Assembly: GCA_030374735.1 (NCBI GenBank)
Contig: JASCIV010000084.1
Location: 1-51,659, forward strand
Source: Gracilaria caudata
Taxonomy: Eukaryota > Rhodophyta > Florideophyceae > Gracilariales > Gracilariaceae
Length of the DNA stretch: 51,659 bases
Reading direction: 5' to 3'
Shown: piece after piece, positions 1 through 9,885 of the stretch
Layout of the letters: each line of letters opens with the position of its first letter
Numbering within the stretch: position 1 is the first letter of the stretch
Made by a program: the position numbers and the translations under genes
The notes under the pieces: model-generated
What the model saw: the letters and a program-made list of their open reading frames with translations, nothing else
The model's database searches: none
What the model was told of the DNA's origin: nothing

Positions 1-172
1 CAAATCTTGGCAGCAAGTTTGGTTACGTGTCGCTTTCTTATTTGCCACAGATCCAAGGATTTGGAGCAGTGGGTCTTTTCGGATGTTCCCACTGAAGCGC
101 TTACGTCAACCACAGCGTGCACACCGTGACACACTCCTGCTCACTCATGAAAAGCCTGACTTGCTCGCAACA

Positions 173-955
173 CTACACGCAAAGCACAGCATTAATGCAT
201 CCGTCATTCTCCGGGTTATTTGTAACCTGTGCATACTTGCCCCACACAACCTTTCCAGAGTTTGTAACCAACCCAAGCTCAGAAACGTTCACTTCAATGA
301 TGGTACCGCGGGTAATGACGCCTAACTGGGTGAACATCTGACTACTGGGGTTCTTCTTCACACCGATGATGCCAAGACAAAATGTGGTCTTCAGTTCTGG
401 GTGAGTGACATGCGCCTTTTTGAATCGCAGACCCATTGGTCGAATAAAGCGCTCGTATTTTGGTGGTTTTCTCGTGAATGCCTCTCCCACGTATGTCACC
501 TTTGTCACCATTCTCTTCCATTGCTTCTTTTGACGCTTTCCAGTCTTAATAACTTTAAACATCTCATCCTCAGCAATCGGTCGAACCTTCGGCAGAGGCA
601 CATCCCACTTGCCAGCCTTCTCCTTTCTCTTCTGTTTCAGTGTATTGCTAAGCACCTTCGAACGCGTTTGTTGTTCACGATCCAACAGATAGGCAGGCAA
701 TGCCCCATCTTCTACCTGCTGTTCTTGTGTAGTCTTCTTATCGCTTTCGAAGTGCTGGTTGATTGCCTTCTTCATTGCCGCCTTCTCCTTAAATCTCTGC
801 TTGTTGAATATCTTTGCCTTGATTCCAGTCAGAGTACGAGCTTGCTCGGCGCGTCTGCGCGCTTGTCTGGCATCGCGTTTACGCTGACGCTCATGAGCGT
901 CCATACGCACGCCGAAGCGCTTGCGATGTAGCTCAATATAGTCACCCTGCGCCAT
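173..955 (-). CDS. NSA2: Ribosome biogenesis protein NSA2/TINP1
   Basis: A nuclear/nucleolar factor of pre-60S ribosomal particles, needed for 27S pre-rRNA processing. The 260-residue protein has the same length as human NSA2. It opens with the family signature YIELHRKRFG, continues with a very basic region (about residues 12-60), and ends in the conserved beta-rich domain (about 160-260) with WGKYAQVTNNPENDG near the C-terminus. The reading frame is open upstream to 1057, but the first ATG that begins the family N-terminus (MAQGDYIEL) is at 955, so I start there. There is no intron. The gene is convergent with nothing on its 3' side in the window, and a 37-bp tandem repeat lies just upstream. 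The identification is secure from sequence similarity across the whole length. Confidence 0.95.
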   Translation of the reverse strand: MAQGDYIELHRKRFGVRMDAHERQRKRDARQARRRAEQARTLTGIKAKIFNKQRFKEKAAMKKAINQHFESDKKTTQEQQVEDGALPAYLLDREQQTRSKVLSNTLKQKRKEKAGKWDVPLPKVRPIAEDEMFKVIKTGKRQKKQWKRMVTKVTYVGEAFTRKPPKYERFIRPMGLRFKKAHVTHPELKTTFCLGIIGVKKNPSSQMFTQLGVITRGTIIEVNVSELGLVTNSGKVVWGKYAQVTNNPENDGCINAVLCV

Positions 956-1491
956 TTTGAATTCTGATAAAGATAAACACGGAAGCCAGCGGGTCAAGAT
1001 GGAGTACGACCGTCCAGTAACCGGGGGCAGCCTCGTCAGAGAGCTCTTCGACTGCAACGAGGGGCAGCTTCGTCAGAGAGCTCTTCGACTGCAACGAGGG
1101 GCACCCTTCCGTCGTACCGGTGGTGACACCGAGCGCTGGACGCCGACGGCGGCCAGCAAATCGAGCGCGCTTGGTTGATACACGTATCGCAGCTGGCATA
1201 CAGAAAGGCAGCTGAAACCTTACAGATTCTGTAATTCCGGCGGTACGTGTCCTCGGCAATCCCAAGCAAGCCACCATGCAACTATCTCCGCCACTGGAAT
1301 TTGCCGATCATTGAGCTCCGCAGCAAAACCAGCCTTTTACATCAGAAGCATTGCAACGGCGAACCCTCTACTTCTCAGGGCGGCTATTCTTACAGGAAAA
1401 GGCCATCTTCGCACGAGTCCGACTCTAACGACTAGAAAAACACGGCGTCAGAAGTGACCACAAGGTCAAGCGGCGGCGACATCTACTAGCA
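956..1491. other. Intergenic region, NSA2 and glycine-rich protein promoters
   Basis: A gene-free stretch between two divergently transcribed genes. Apart from the 37-bp tandem repeat I see no TATA box or RNA gene. Several open frames cross it, but none resembles a protein. Confidence 0.5.
1024..1103. repeat. 37-bp tandem repeat, 2.2 copies
   Basis: A unit beginning GGGGCAG and ending TGCAACGA is repeated with a 37-bp period at 1024-1060 and 1061-1097, with a partial third copy to 1103. The copies differ at two adjacent bases. It lies about 70 bp upstream of the NSA2 start codon, in its presumed promoter or 5' leader. Confidence 0.9.
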
Positions 1492-1923
1492 ATGAGCGAA
1501 TACGAATTCCGAGCGCCTCCAAGCAGGCAAAGCATCTTCAAAACAACCTCGAAAAAGCCCACGGCCAAACCTCGTGTTGCAGTCGGCGTGTCAATGGGAT
1601 GCTTTGCTGGCGTAGGTTATGGTCTTGCTGTAGGTGTGGGACACATGCGCTCAGTTGGGCGCAAAACAGCGGCTGTAACACCTTCGCTTTCAGCACCACC
1701 GTTCGCTCATGATGGCGCTATCATGGGCGCATTTTGCGGCGTTATGGTCGGCGCCGGCTTCGCATCAGCAATAGCGTTTCACATTGGGTACGATTGGAAG
1801 CTGTTTCAGAAGCGGGCTGCCTATCACGCGGCGTTGGTGCGACAGCGCGCCGTTCACTGTATGCAGATTTTGGCGTGTTGGTTGAACGAGCGGCGGAACG
1901 CATTGGAATGGCACAATTGCTGA
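1492..1923 (+). CDS. Small glycine-rich membrane protein, Romo1/Mgr2-like layout
   Basis: A 143-residue protein starting at the ATG of MSEYEFRAPP. It has two hydrophobic glycine-rich segments, about residues 29-51 (RVAVGVSMGCFAGVG) and 73-98 (HDGAIMGAFCGVMVGAG), joined by a short polar stretch. The spacing of Gly residues and the basic residue before the first segment recall the mitochondrial Romo1/Mgr2 family, a regulator of the TIM23 translocase, but that resemblance is weak and is my inference. The tail after about residue 100 is basic and unrelated to that family. The gene is convergent with the small zinc-finger gene at 2150-2380. It could also be a different two-segment membrane protein. 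A second short frame (1928-2113) follows directly and may be its spliced 3' end. Confidence 0.5.
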   Translation: MSEYEFRAPPSRQSIFKTTSKKPTAKPRVAVGVSMGCFAGVGYGLAVGVGHMRSVGRKTAAVTPSLSAPPFAHDGAIMGAFCGVMVGAGFASAIAFHIGYDWKLFQKRAAYHAALVRQRAVHCMQILACWLNERRNALEWHNC

Positions 1924-2149
1924 GAACATGAGCGCTTGTCGTGCCACATCCAAACAGCGAAGGAGAGCAAGAGAAAGTGCTTCCATTCGGGCGGCAAAGC
2001 CGCCGGATGGGCGAATTCCAGAACCATTGCACATGGAACATGGGACATATCGGCGCATGACGCACAAAGGACATGGTAGGAAACGCGTGAACTTGGCAGC
2101 GTACGACTACTGAACGGTTAGATAAGTATTGATCGCTATACAGAACGAT

Positions 2150-2380
2150 TTAAAGGCTATAACGCACGCAAATACCTTCGCCATCACACAGAGTGCAGCG
2201 CGAAATACCAAAGCCAGCGCAACGTGGACATCTTCTTCTCGCTCTTCGGCGAACAAACAAACCTCTTCGTTCCCTTGGGAGAGATAAAGTACCGGCGAGT
2301 CTTGTGACGACCATTCCACCCAGAACGCCCGCAATGGCTGCTCCGGGAAGAATGGCGGAGCGGAGGGAGCAGGTGTGCAT
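2150..2380 (-). CDS. Small membrane-anchored DnaJ-type zinc-finger protein
   Basis: A 76-residue protein starting at the ATG of MHTCSLRSAI. Residues about 11-30 form a hydrophobic glycine-rich segment that could be a membrane anchor or part of a transit peptide. It is followed by an Arg-rich stretch and then two back-to-back CxxCxGxG elements, CPRCAGFG and CTLCDGEG. Paired motifs of this kind bind zinc in the cysteine-rich domain of DnaJ and in the small plastid BSD2-like chaperones. There is no J domain. A plastid or organelle folding role would fit the family, but nothing here proves the location. The 534 bp upstream are shared with the divergent APH-1 gene. Confidence 0.55.
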   Translation of the reverse strand: MHTCSLRSAILPGAAIAGVLGGMVVTRLAGTLSLPRERRGLFVRRRARRRCPRCAGFGISRCTLCDGEGICVRYSL

Positions 2381-2914
2381 GGGGAACGGCGCTCACTGTG
2401 TTGAGAAGAGAATGGAAGATTGTATCAAGTCGAAACGAGGGGGATTAGCAGCACTCTTGGTTCGCACTTGGGTAAACGTTTGGGTGGCGTTTTGAGGCAG
2501 GGAGGCGCCGCAATGTCGAATCCTGATGAGGGGCAGGTGAGGGCATGGATGGAGGTCCAAATGAAGGGAGGTCCAAAGCACTTCGAAAGTGTACACGTAT
2601 CTGTACATTCGTCCTGCTCAACAAAGTCAACTTTCAAATTGAAGGCTCCAACCGTCATGTTGATCGCCGCATTGCAGTGCAGTGTCAACAGCGTTGACTC
2701 GACACATGATCGTCGTCCCGGATAACTCGGTTGCGGCACCAGCAGGCAGGAGGACAGGCGTCCTCGCAAGCTGTGGTGGCGCATAGAGCAGGAACCACAC
2801 GCGTGGCACAGATATTCACTCTGAGGCAACTCACATGCGCCGAGAACGACCACCTTGTTGCTCGTTCAGCTTGTTCGCTACCGGATTAAACGTTGCGCTT
2901 GTTCTCATCTCACC
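2381..2914. other. Divergent promoter region
   Basis: The intergenic stretch between the small zinc-finger gene (minus) and APH-1 (plus). A minus-strand open frame (2425-2853) with many cysteines crosses it, but I see no family resemblance and do not call it. Confidence 0.4.
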
Positions 2915-3640
2915 ATGGGCACTTTTGTGACTATCGGCGTCTTGCTGATATCTGCCGGTCCGGTCCTTGCAATGTGGCTAGTCACTCTGCAGCGTCGATC
3001 CCATTTGCTCGTGATCGCCATTCTTTCCGCATTCACATGGTGCATTGCGATGATGCTAACTTCTGCGATTTGGCTTGCAATACCTCCTCTTAAGGATATT
3101 TATCCATACGTTCTGTTCCTAACTGTCACTATCCAGGAATTAGCTCGCTTCGCTCTCAGCTTTGGTTTTCGAGCTCTTCTGAATTTTGGCGAAAACGTGC
3201 AGGCCTTCATTCGTCCTGGTGTGAAGAACGATTTCCGAACAAGCGTATCTGTCGGAGCCGGATTCGGATTCATGTCCGTCGCTGTCAACTTCTACTCCCT
3301 TTTCGCCAGCGAATTTTCAGATGATACCTCCATATATATCGACAACTGCGATATAAATTTCTTCGTTGCTGGAGCTGGCTTTTCCCTTGCTTTCTACATT
3401 CTGCACGTCCTTGTCGCCATTATTGTATGGCCGTCTTATTTCAAAGAGACAGGGTGGATTCTTGGTGCCTGTGGCTACGCTTTGCATCTCGTCGCTTCGG
3501 AAGCCACTCTCATCAATAGACGCCAAAATGGTTGCCAATGGGGCCTGATAGTAGTGTGGGTCCTGGTTGCATTAACTTTTTCTTTCGCTGTCTACCTCAC
3601 CAGAATCAGATTTAGCACCTCCGTACCAACAAACTCTTGA
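2915..3640 (+). CDS. APH1: Gamma-secretase subunit APH-1
   Basis: A scaffold subunit of the intramembrane protease gamma-secretase, with presenilin, nicastrin and PEN-2, in endomembranes and the plasma membrane. The 241-residue protein is almost entirely hydrophobic with about seven membrane segments, as expected. The N-terminus (MGTFVTIGVLLISAGPVLAM) matches the family start. The glycine-rich TM4 stretch reads SVGAGFGFMSV, and the two conserved histidines of TM5 and TM6 are present in ILHVLVA and ALHLVAS. The frame is open from 2855, but the ATG at 2915 has a strong context (CACCATGGG) and begins the family's first helix. It is intronless and convergent with the longin-like gene, 136 bp apart. 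None of the other three subunits is in the window. Confidence 0.88.
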   Translation: MGTFVTIGVLLISAGPVLAMWLVTLQRRSHLLVIAILSAFTWCIAMMLTSAIWLAIPPLKDIYPYVLFLTVTIQELARFALSFGFRALLNFGENVQAFIRPGVKNDFRTSVSVGAGFGFMSVAVNFYSLFASEFSDDTSIYIDNCDINFFVAGAGFSLAFYILHVLVAIIVWPSYFKETGWILGACGYALHLVASEATLINRRQNGCQWGLIVVWVLVALTFSFAVYLTRIRFSTSVPTNS

Positions 3641-3776
3641 CATTGCTCGTGCCAGACCATCTTCCCGTGATCCCTTCGTCGCTAATTCTGTCCTCGCGAT
3701 CCTTCGAGAGCACGCATCAAAAAGAACACTGCGTTTCCCGTCAGTTAGTGTGATATTAGCAAACCTGCATACTTTT

Positions 3777-4961
3777 TTAAACCCTGTACTTACGGTGTTT
3801 GAGCACAAGAGTGCAATTCGTAATTGCTTCTTGCACTGATGTACATGCGCTTGATGGTTGAGTTAACACAAGCAATGTGGCGGATTCCACTCTCGCAATG
3901 CGAACGCTTTCGCCCAAAGTTATAACGGAACACTCGTCACCCTGTTTGGCAAGTACGTCATCCCCAGCCGAGAATAGTGCTTGTAGGTCGGCAAGAAGAG
4001 CTCCGCCGCCCACTGGAGAAGATGAATACCAAACTCGGTACAAGAACTTGCTGAAAGTGTTGTCTGGATCATGCTTGAGCAGGAAAACCTGTTTCACTCC
4101 TTCTTCTGACTCTACTGTGTGGAAGTGAGCTAATGGTTAGACTACACCTTTCAGGTGAGCATTGATGTACTAACTTACAAGCCTGCATAAGTGGACGAAC
4201 AGAAGAAATCACGGCGGTTCGTACTTTGGAATTAAACGACTTGAAGACATGTTCAACATATTCTTCGTTTCCGAGTTGCATGGTAAGCAATCGCTCGCCG
4301 TATTCTGCCTTGAACATTGTAAGCAACTCTAATCCAAGCACATGCCCGTAAGAAGAGCCCTGTGCAAGCAAAGGAGGTTAGCTACGTCTCTTGCACTTGT
4401 GATGCGACCATTGAAACTATGCTTAAGGAGCACTCACATCACTGGTGTCATGAAAAACCACAGCTCGCAGGAACTCTTTTTCTGAGTGCAGATCATCAAC
4501 TGGTAGCTCTACCAGTGAGATACAGACGTTTTCAAGCTCAACTGTGGCCACTGGCACAGAAATGGACCCCACAGCAAATTCGCACATTGCGGTGACAAGC
4601 CCGGCAATCATTCTTGGTTGGTTTAAGGGTTTCGAAATGCTTCTCCGATACAGCACAATTCCACCTCGTCCAGTGATTATCATCAAGCTGTGCAACATCT
4701 CGTATGCACATGGTTCGTAGAGGTGCTCTTGCGTAGGAGGGCGTTCGTCAGAAGAGCTGACTTGCCTGGCATCAAGCAGAAGTCGATGACTGAATCTCTT
4801 GATTTTCTGCTTACAGTATCTTTTGAAGTGCTTTTTGTCGTTCAACATCGGTGGCAGAGGGGTGTTCTGGTCAATCTCAAAGCATAATGCATCTCCATCT
4901 CCCAACACGCCTTTGCCTCGTATAAAGAAACCAGTCGTTTCTTTTTTCTCATCAGGTGCAG
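3777..4961 (-). CDS. Longin-like trafficking protein, spliced, 5' end unresolved
   Basis: A protein read from at least three exons: 4961-4438, 4359-4179 and 4114-3777. The introns are 4437-4360 (GTGAGT...CACAG, 78 nt) and 4178-4115 (GTAAGT...CACAG, 64 nt), and both joins keep the frame. The readable part is about 346 residues. It contains a probable longin-type fold: the stretch LHSLMIITGRGGIVLYRR, then a long amphipathic region with RMIAGLVTAMCEFA, then LENVCISLVELP. Longin domains occur in SNAREs, adaptor small subunits and MON1/CCZ1-type complexes; I cannot place it more exactly. No ATG exists in frame before an acceptor-like site at about 4961, so at least one further 5' exon must lie towards 5075, where it would face or overlap the start of the helicase gene on the other strand. 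Confidence 0.6.
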
Positions 4962-5072
4962 CTTTTGGTAAGAATCAATATGAGCACTATTATCACCTAA
5001 TCTCAGGTTTACGGAAGTTGAAGATGTCAACGGCTGATCATAAAAGTATTCGGGCACTTCGTCCGCAAGATC

Positions 5073-7226
5073 ATGTCATCTTCTGCTTTTTGCTTCTTCA
5101 AGGCCATAGCGGTGTACAACAATCTCAATGGAGGCGGTTTTCGAAAAACATGGACATGCCGTCGGTCCAGTTCGAAGAGCAATCAAATTAAGACAGGTCG
5201 TGGACGCTCATCCAAGCGCGAAGCACTTCGCGTGGCGATGGAGAATTACAACAGCCATTTTGGACCTCTGCTGGACAAAGAATTGGGGGCAGAACAGGAG
5301 CAGATGCGTTTGCTACGTTCAGTAAATGCACCTGGGTTGAAGCTACATAATCTTGCCGTGTCCCGAATAAGGAGGCTGTTCTCTGATATTATCTACTCAT
5401 TAGATTTTCGTACGGAGCTCCCACGTTCGCGGTTTGGCAAGGGCGATCTGATTGACATATCTCACAAAACCGAAACAGTTGAGGCACTAATACTTTCGCG
5501 ACAACCAAAGAAGTTGCTTGTCACAGTTCCTGTTGGCACAGAAGCTGAGAATCGAATGAACACATTTGTTTCTACGAGAACTCGTGTCAGTGCTGAGTCT
5601 GGTGTGAATACCTTAAGCTATGAACGAGCTCTAGCGGCTGTGGATTTGTTCACTAACGGAATTCCTTTGCCGTCGAACATCGCTCGTCTCATTATTTTGT
5701 CCTTTACAGATCAACAGGCACAGATATCAATGAGTGGGCGGAACCCGTTCACCAGCCCACCATCAACTCGACAAGATTCTTCCAACGGACCGAATTCTTG
5801 GGCAAACCAGGCTAGCGAAAGAGTAAGCTGCTCTCAGGAAGAACGAGCGAATCGTTTCGTGAACCAACTTAAGCGCTTGCTTAACCCAAGTCAAATTAGA
5901 GCTGTAAGGGCGGCTTTGCGGCAGAAGTTGACGCTTATTCAGGGTCCACCAGGAACTGGCAAGACTTTAACTGCCGCCCATCTAATCTCATGTGCTCATC
6001 AACTTGGCCGAGGTCCAATACTTGCATGCGCTGGAACAAATGTTGCAACTGATAATCTGATGCGCAATATAGTCGCAGTTTGTCCCAAAGCAAAAGTAGT
6101 CCGCCTTGGCAGGGTATCAGCCATGGAACAAGATATTTGGGCCAGGTCATTAGACAGCCTCCTTGAAAGAAACAGAAGGGTTCGCCGAGCAAGGCAAGAA
6201 GCCGAACGCGGTGTTGAGGTAAATCTAAGGGCTGTTGAAAAAGAGGCTGCCAATGAGATCCTAAGGCAAGCAGATGTGGTTGTTGCTACATGTGTTGGCT
6301 GTGGGAGAGATGAGATCAAGGGGTTTGAGTTCTCATTTATTGTCATTGACGAGGCGACGCAAGTGACCGAACCGGATTCCCTTATTCCATTTTCTTGTTC
6401 ACCAAACTTCGATTCGCAGTGTGTGCTCGTTGGGGACCACTATCAGTTACCTCCGACCGTGCTGTCGAGAAACTCCAACTTGAAAAGTTTTGGTCTAGAA
6501 GTGAGTCTGTTCCTGAGGCTGTGGACTTGTGGGATACAGGTGCAGTTACTCGATACACAGTATCGAATGCACCCTGACATATCACGTTTTCCATCCTTGC
6601 ATTTTTACTCAGGCATGCTGCGCAATGGTGTAAGATCTGAAGATCGCCCAGCCCCAGACACACTGCTCGAAAAGGCCAGCTTTATCTTTACAAAAGGTCG
6701 TTCCGTGTTTTGTAATGTCGACGGTGGCAACGAAGAAAATGTATCTAGCTCGCTAAGATTTGATAAAGAAAACAACGGGACTGGGACATCGTTCTTGAAT
6801 AAGGCTGAGGCTGAAGCTGTTATCAAAATTGTGTCGCTGATAGCATACAGGAGGGAGAAACAGGAAGAAAACCGCTTGGATCTCGGCACAGAGTTTGAAG
6901 TTGGGATTATATCACCATATGAAGGACAAGTTCGTCTTTTGCATGATCTATTAGAGGTCAACGGTAACTCGAAAATGAAAATAAGTACAGTTGATGCCTT
7001 CCAAGGACAGGAAAAAGATGTGATCATCGTGTCGACAGTCCGTAGCAACCGGAACGGAAATACCGGGTTTTTGCGCGATTGGCGACGATTGAACGTTAGC
7101 ATAACAAGGGCACGTGTGCTCCTCATCGTAGTGGGCGACGAAAAAACGCTTTGTTACGACCCGCACTGGCGAGCTTGGATAAAGGCGCACCCCAAAACCG
7201 ATGTTTCGGAACTCATGGATCGCTGA
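5073..7226 (+). CDS. Superfamily 1 helicase, SMUBP2/IGHMBP2-like
   Basis: A 717-residue UPF1-like RNA/DNA helicase. The visible motifs, in order, are: Walker A GPPGTGKT (about residue 291), motif II VIDEATQ (about 424), GDHYQLPPT, QYRMHPDIS, the STVDAFQGQEKDV block (about 638), and motif VI SITRAR. The accessory region before the Walker motif (about 55-250) resembles the beta-barrel and stalk region of SMUBP2/Hcs1 rather than the CH domain of UPF1. No R3H or AN1 finger follows, so it is shorter than human IGHMBP2. The first ATG is at 5073; a second at about residue 56 (MENYNSHFG) begins the conserved part, so the first 55 residues could be an organelle-targeting leader or a mis-start. It is divergent from the longin-like gene with essentially no spacer. 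Confidence 0.88.
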   Translation: MSSSAFCFFKAIAVYNNLNGGGFRKTWTCRRSSSKSNQIKTGRGRSSKREALRVAMENYNSHFGPLLDKELGAEQEQMRLLRSVNAPGLKLHNLAVSRIRRLFSDIIYSLDFRTELPRSRFGKGDLIDISHKTETVEALILSRQPKKLLVTVPVGTEAENRMNTFVSTRTRVSAESGVNTLSYERALAAVDLFTNGIPLPSNIARLIILSFTDQQAQISMSGRNPFTSPPSTRQDSSNGPNSWANQASERVSCSQEERANRFVNQLKRLLNPSQIRAVRAALRQKLTLIQGPPGTGKTLTAAHLISCAHQLGRGPILACAGTNVATDNLMRNIVAVCPKAKVVRLGRVSAMEQDIWARSLDSLLERNRRVRRARQEAERGVEVNLRAVEKEAANEILRQADVVVATCVGCGRDEIKGFEFSFIVIDEATQVTEPDSLIPFSCSPNFDSQCVLVGDHYQLPPTVLSRNSNLKSFGLEVSLFLRLWTCGIQVQLLDTQYRMHPDISRFPSLHFYSGMLRNGVRSEDRPAPDTLLEKASFIFTKGRSVFCNVDGGNEENVSSSLRFDKENNGTGTSFLNKAEAEAVIKIVSLIAYRREKQEENRLDLGTEFEVGIISPYEGQVRLLHDLLEVNGNSKMKISTVDAFQGQEKDVIIVSTVRSNRNGNTGFLRDWRRLNVSITRARVLLIVVGDEKTLCYDPHWRAWIKAHPKTDVSELMDR

Positions 7227-7539
7227 TGAACAAAATAAGAAGTTTTAGGGCTGAATAGTAGGAGGAACTACTGATGGGGGAATTCGTCATCGTAGAAGAT
7301 GCGAATCATTGCATGACGAGTTGTGAATCCCCGTGATAGCCTCCGGCCTGCTCTTGGAGGCGCTTGAATTAGTGATCAAGTTATTCTAAAACCGGCCTGA
7401 TCTTACTCCAGATAAGTGCGTGCCGATTTGTCTTTCTCTTCGTTTTTTCTCGGACCTCATGCATCATATATGCCGCACTGGTTGTGAACACATATTTTCC
7501 AAAAGCTCTCGGGAGGCTGGATTTGATTGCAAAAGTATA
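7227..7539. other. 3' intergenic region
   Basis: The convergent gap between the helicase and the glycosyltransferase. I see no gene, repeat or RNA in it. Confidence 0.5.
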
Positions 7540-8895
7540 TTAAAGAGGCTTCTGACACATTGACGACTTCCGGTATCGATCCAGCCACTCTTGCACGCGC
7601 AGTCTGCCTTCGACAATATATTTCCGTGCGTCCCCTCGTTTGTCGTATTCATAACGGGGTGGAGCAATCTTGGTCGTATCTTTTGGATGGGCTAGCGCAT
7701 ATTCAACGTCCTCAACGCGGTTTCTAACTCGCACCTCGGACCGGTACTTACTGGCTTCAAAGTGACGGTACACATAATTGATCCAGTAATCATTATGGGC
7801 CGAGTTGTATGGGACGGGGTAGTAAACGCCGCCAAAGATCTCCAGATGCATGCGTGTTGAGACATGAAAAGTGAACGTGGCCCAACTGGCCCATTCGTCC
7901 TTAAAACGAACGATACCAAAGTACCTGCATGGTCGTTTGTGACCTATTGGAGAACCAATTCCATTCAAGGAATCACGAGCGCTAGATACCCATGATTTGG
8001 TAAAGAAGACCATATCATCGTTGGACAAAAAGAAATAGTCGCATCCATCATAGTAGGCATCTTTTGCTAAAACGTTCCATATAGCGTTAATGCGACCATG
8101 AAGGCCATATAGTGGGGTGAATATGAGTTGAACGACATCTTCTGCGAAGCCGTTGTCTTCCAAAATGCGTCGTGCTTCCGCTTGAAATGCAGCTCGGAGC
8201 TTTGGGGAACCAAGCACAGGATCATCCGAATCATGACCGTAGTATATAGCAAATTGAAAATGCTTGCGTTCTCCCTCAGTAATGGTGGCGGCAAACGTTC
8301 TGAGAAAAGCACGCAACGCGATATGATTACGAGCGTCATCAGTCGTCCAGTGCGTCTTGCCTGAGGAGAGGGTTGGTTGAAGAATGCAAAACTTATTACC
8401 AAGCTGATATGGAGAGTCCGTGGTGTGGGACATATTGTGGGCTGCTTCCATCCTCATTCGTATAAGATCATCATCTTGAAGCAAGCCCAGAGAACTTTCT
8501 TCGTCTGGGAAATGGCGACGAGTTGAGCCAAGAAGAATGTAACACAGCAATATACAAGAGAGCAACCAGCCTGCATGTGAGAAGTGCAGCCGGCGAAAGG
8601 AGGACAGCGCTCGAGTAACTTTGCGCGGCTTGATTGTGGAGAAAGAGTATCGTGACTGCGGGGAATTGACAGCCATATTGCTCACAGATCGAAGCATAAG
8701 TTCAGTGCCAAACCTTCGAACGGGTGTAGGGCTTACCGAGCGTGCTAAGCGGCGACTTGTGTAACACAAGTCTTGTGGGAAGTAACGAGCGGGAAGGCAG
8801 GGGCTGTGGAGCACAGCAGCACTCGACTTAGGATGGTTGTGCGGACGTGGACTCGGATGGCTGGGAACTTGAGAAGGGGAAACGTTACGGTTCAT
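7540..8895 (-). CDS. Type II membrane glycosyltransferase (Golgi)
   Basis: A 451-residue protein beginning at the ATG of MNRNVSPSQV. A basic, Ser/Pro-rich N-terminal tail of about 105 residues precedes one membrane helix (WLLSCILLCYILLG), then a luminal domain: the layout of a Golgi glycosyltransferase. Inside the domain, DYFFLSNDDMVFFTKSW carries an acidic pair where GT-A enzymes have their metal-binding DxD. Further on are WATFTFHVSTRMHLEIFGG and SAHNDYWINYVYR, with the HND-x-W pattern seen at the acceptor side of some GT-A families. I cannot assign a CAZy family or donor sugar. The frame is open to 8910, but the codon there is GTG. A role in making wall galactans would suit the neighbouring GH16 genes but is inference. 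Confidence 0.7.
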   Translation of the reverse strand: MNRNVSPSQVPSHPSPRPHNHPKSSAAVLHSPCLPARYFPQDLCYTSRRLARSVSPTPVRRFGTELMLRSVSNMAVNSPQSRYSFSTIKPRKVTRALSSFRRLHFSHAGWLLSCILLCYILLGSTRRHFPDEESSLGLLQDDDLIRMRMEAAHNMSHTTDSPYQLGNKFCILQPTLSSGKTHWTTDDARNHIALRAFLRTFAATITEGERKHFQFAIYYGHDSDDPVLGSPKLRAAFQAEARRILEDNGFAEDVVQLIFTPLYGLHGRINAIWNVLAKDAYYDGCDYFFLSNDDMVFFTKSWVSSARDSLNGIGSPIGHKRPCRYFGIVRFKDEWASWATFTFHVSTRMHLEIFGGVYYPVPYNSAHNDYWINYVYRHFEASKYRSEVRVRNRVEDVEYALAHPKDTTKIAPPRYEYDKRGDARKYIVEGRLRVQEWLDRYRKSSMCQKPL

Positions 8896-9885
8896 TGTAC
8901 GTGGCTGCACTGCTGGATTACATTAAGCTTCGCAACGCGCCATCAATTCACAAGATGTAAAAACCCCAAAATTTTGAAATGCGGCCACAGGTCTTCACTT
9001 GCTGCTCAACTTTCCGAATTCGGCACTCTTCACAGCTGGTTTTCTTCCGCACCCAGCAGGACATCATGATGATGTCCTGCTGATAGATAAATCTCTTGAC
9101 AGCAGTCGTATTGAATTGTAACGCGATGATCATCATCAAAAGCCGGATTTGTAGCGGTATGAACATGATCGACATGATTTCGTGCAGTAATTTAGAGCAC
9201 GCTGAAGGGCTAAGAGGGCTATCTCTCAAGACCGTCGGCCATACGGTGATCGCCGCCTTACATCGCCAAACGATAGAAGACTTGGATGGCGCCGGTCTCT
9301 AGAAGCGTGCACAAATCGCACAGCAATCACAGCAATACCAAGTAAGTTGGGTTCAGATATTAACGTTCTGTGCAGTCTTGAGCTTGGATACAATTCTTGC
9401 CACCATTTCTCATCACTTTAAAGAGGTGACACCTCAGTGCCGAGCTCCGTCTTGATCAACACCCGAACTAGAGCCACTGTCAGTATCCACCGAGGGATAC
9501 CGTTATCTCTGGCATCCAACACAGGCTGCTCTTTCTGTTAGAAAAAGTGTTTTCCTCATGGTGTACAGGTGTACAGGTGTCTCATTTCCATTGGTTAAAT
9601 ACCCACTGAATGGCAAAATAAATCGTGTCATTGCTACGTTATGCGTTGTGATTGGTCAAGCACCAATATCTTTCCAGGTTGATCGAGGAACGTTGCCAAT
9701 CCAGGCTTTCGTTGACCTCGCTGACTGTCCACGGCTGTGCATCATCATGTCTCGGTTCGAGGAGCTCGAAAGTTAGATATAAGCTCCACTCCACGCCCCC
9801 GGCACCCACGGATCTACTGGCTGCAACCTTCAGCGTCTCCATCTTTCGTTATCGCCAACCTTCCGATCCCTAGCGCCGCTCTATC
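8896..9885. other. Gene-free stretch, promoters of glycosyltransferase and SDR
   Basis: An intergenic stretch of almost 1 kb between divergent genes. I see no protein-like frame. A TATA-like element lies near the SDR end (listed separately), and a perfect short palindrome, ATCATGATGAT, occurs at about 9063. Confidence 0.5.
9775..9783 (+). promoter_or_regulatory. TATA-like box of the SDR gene
   Basis: The sequence AGATATAAG lies about 105 bp upstream of the SDR ATG, a plausible distance given a leader of about 75 nt. The call is motif-based only. Confidence 0.4.

Noticed and set aside
401..931. 176-codon plus-strand frame
   Set aside because: Antisense shadow of NSA2, with no protein features of its own.
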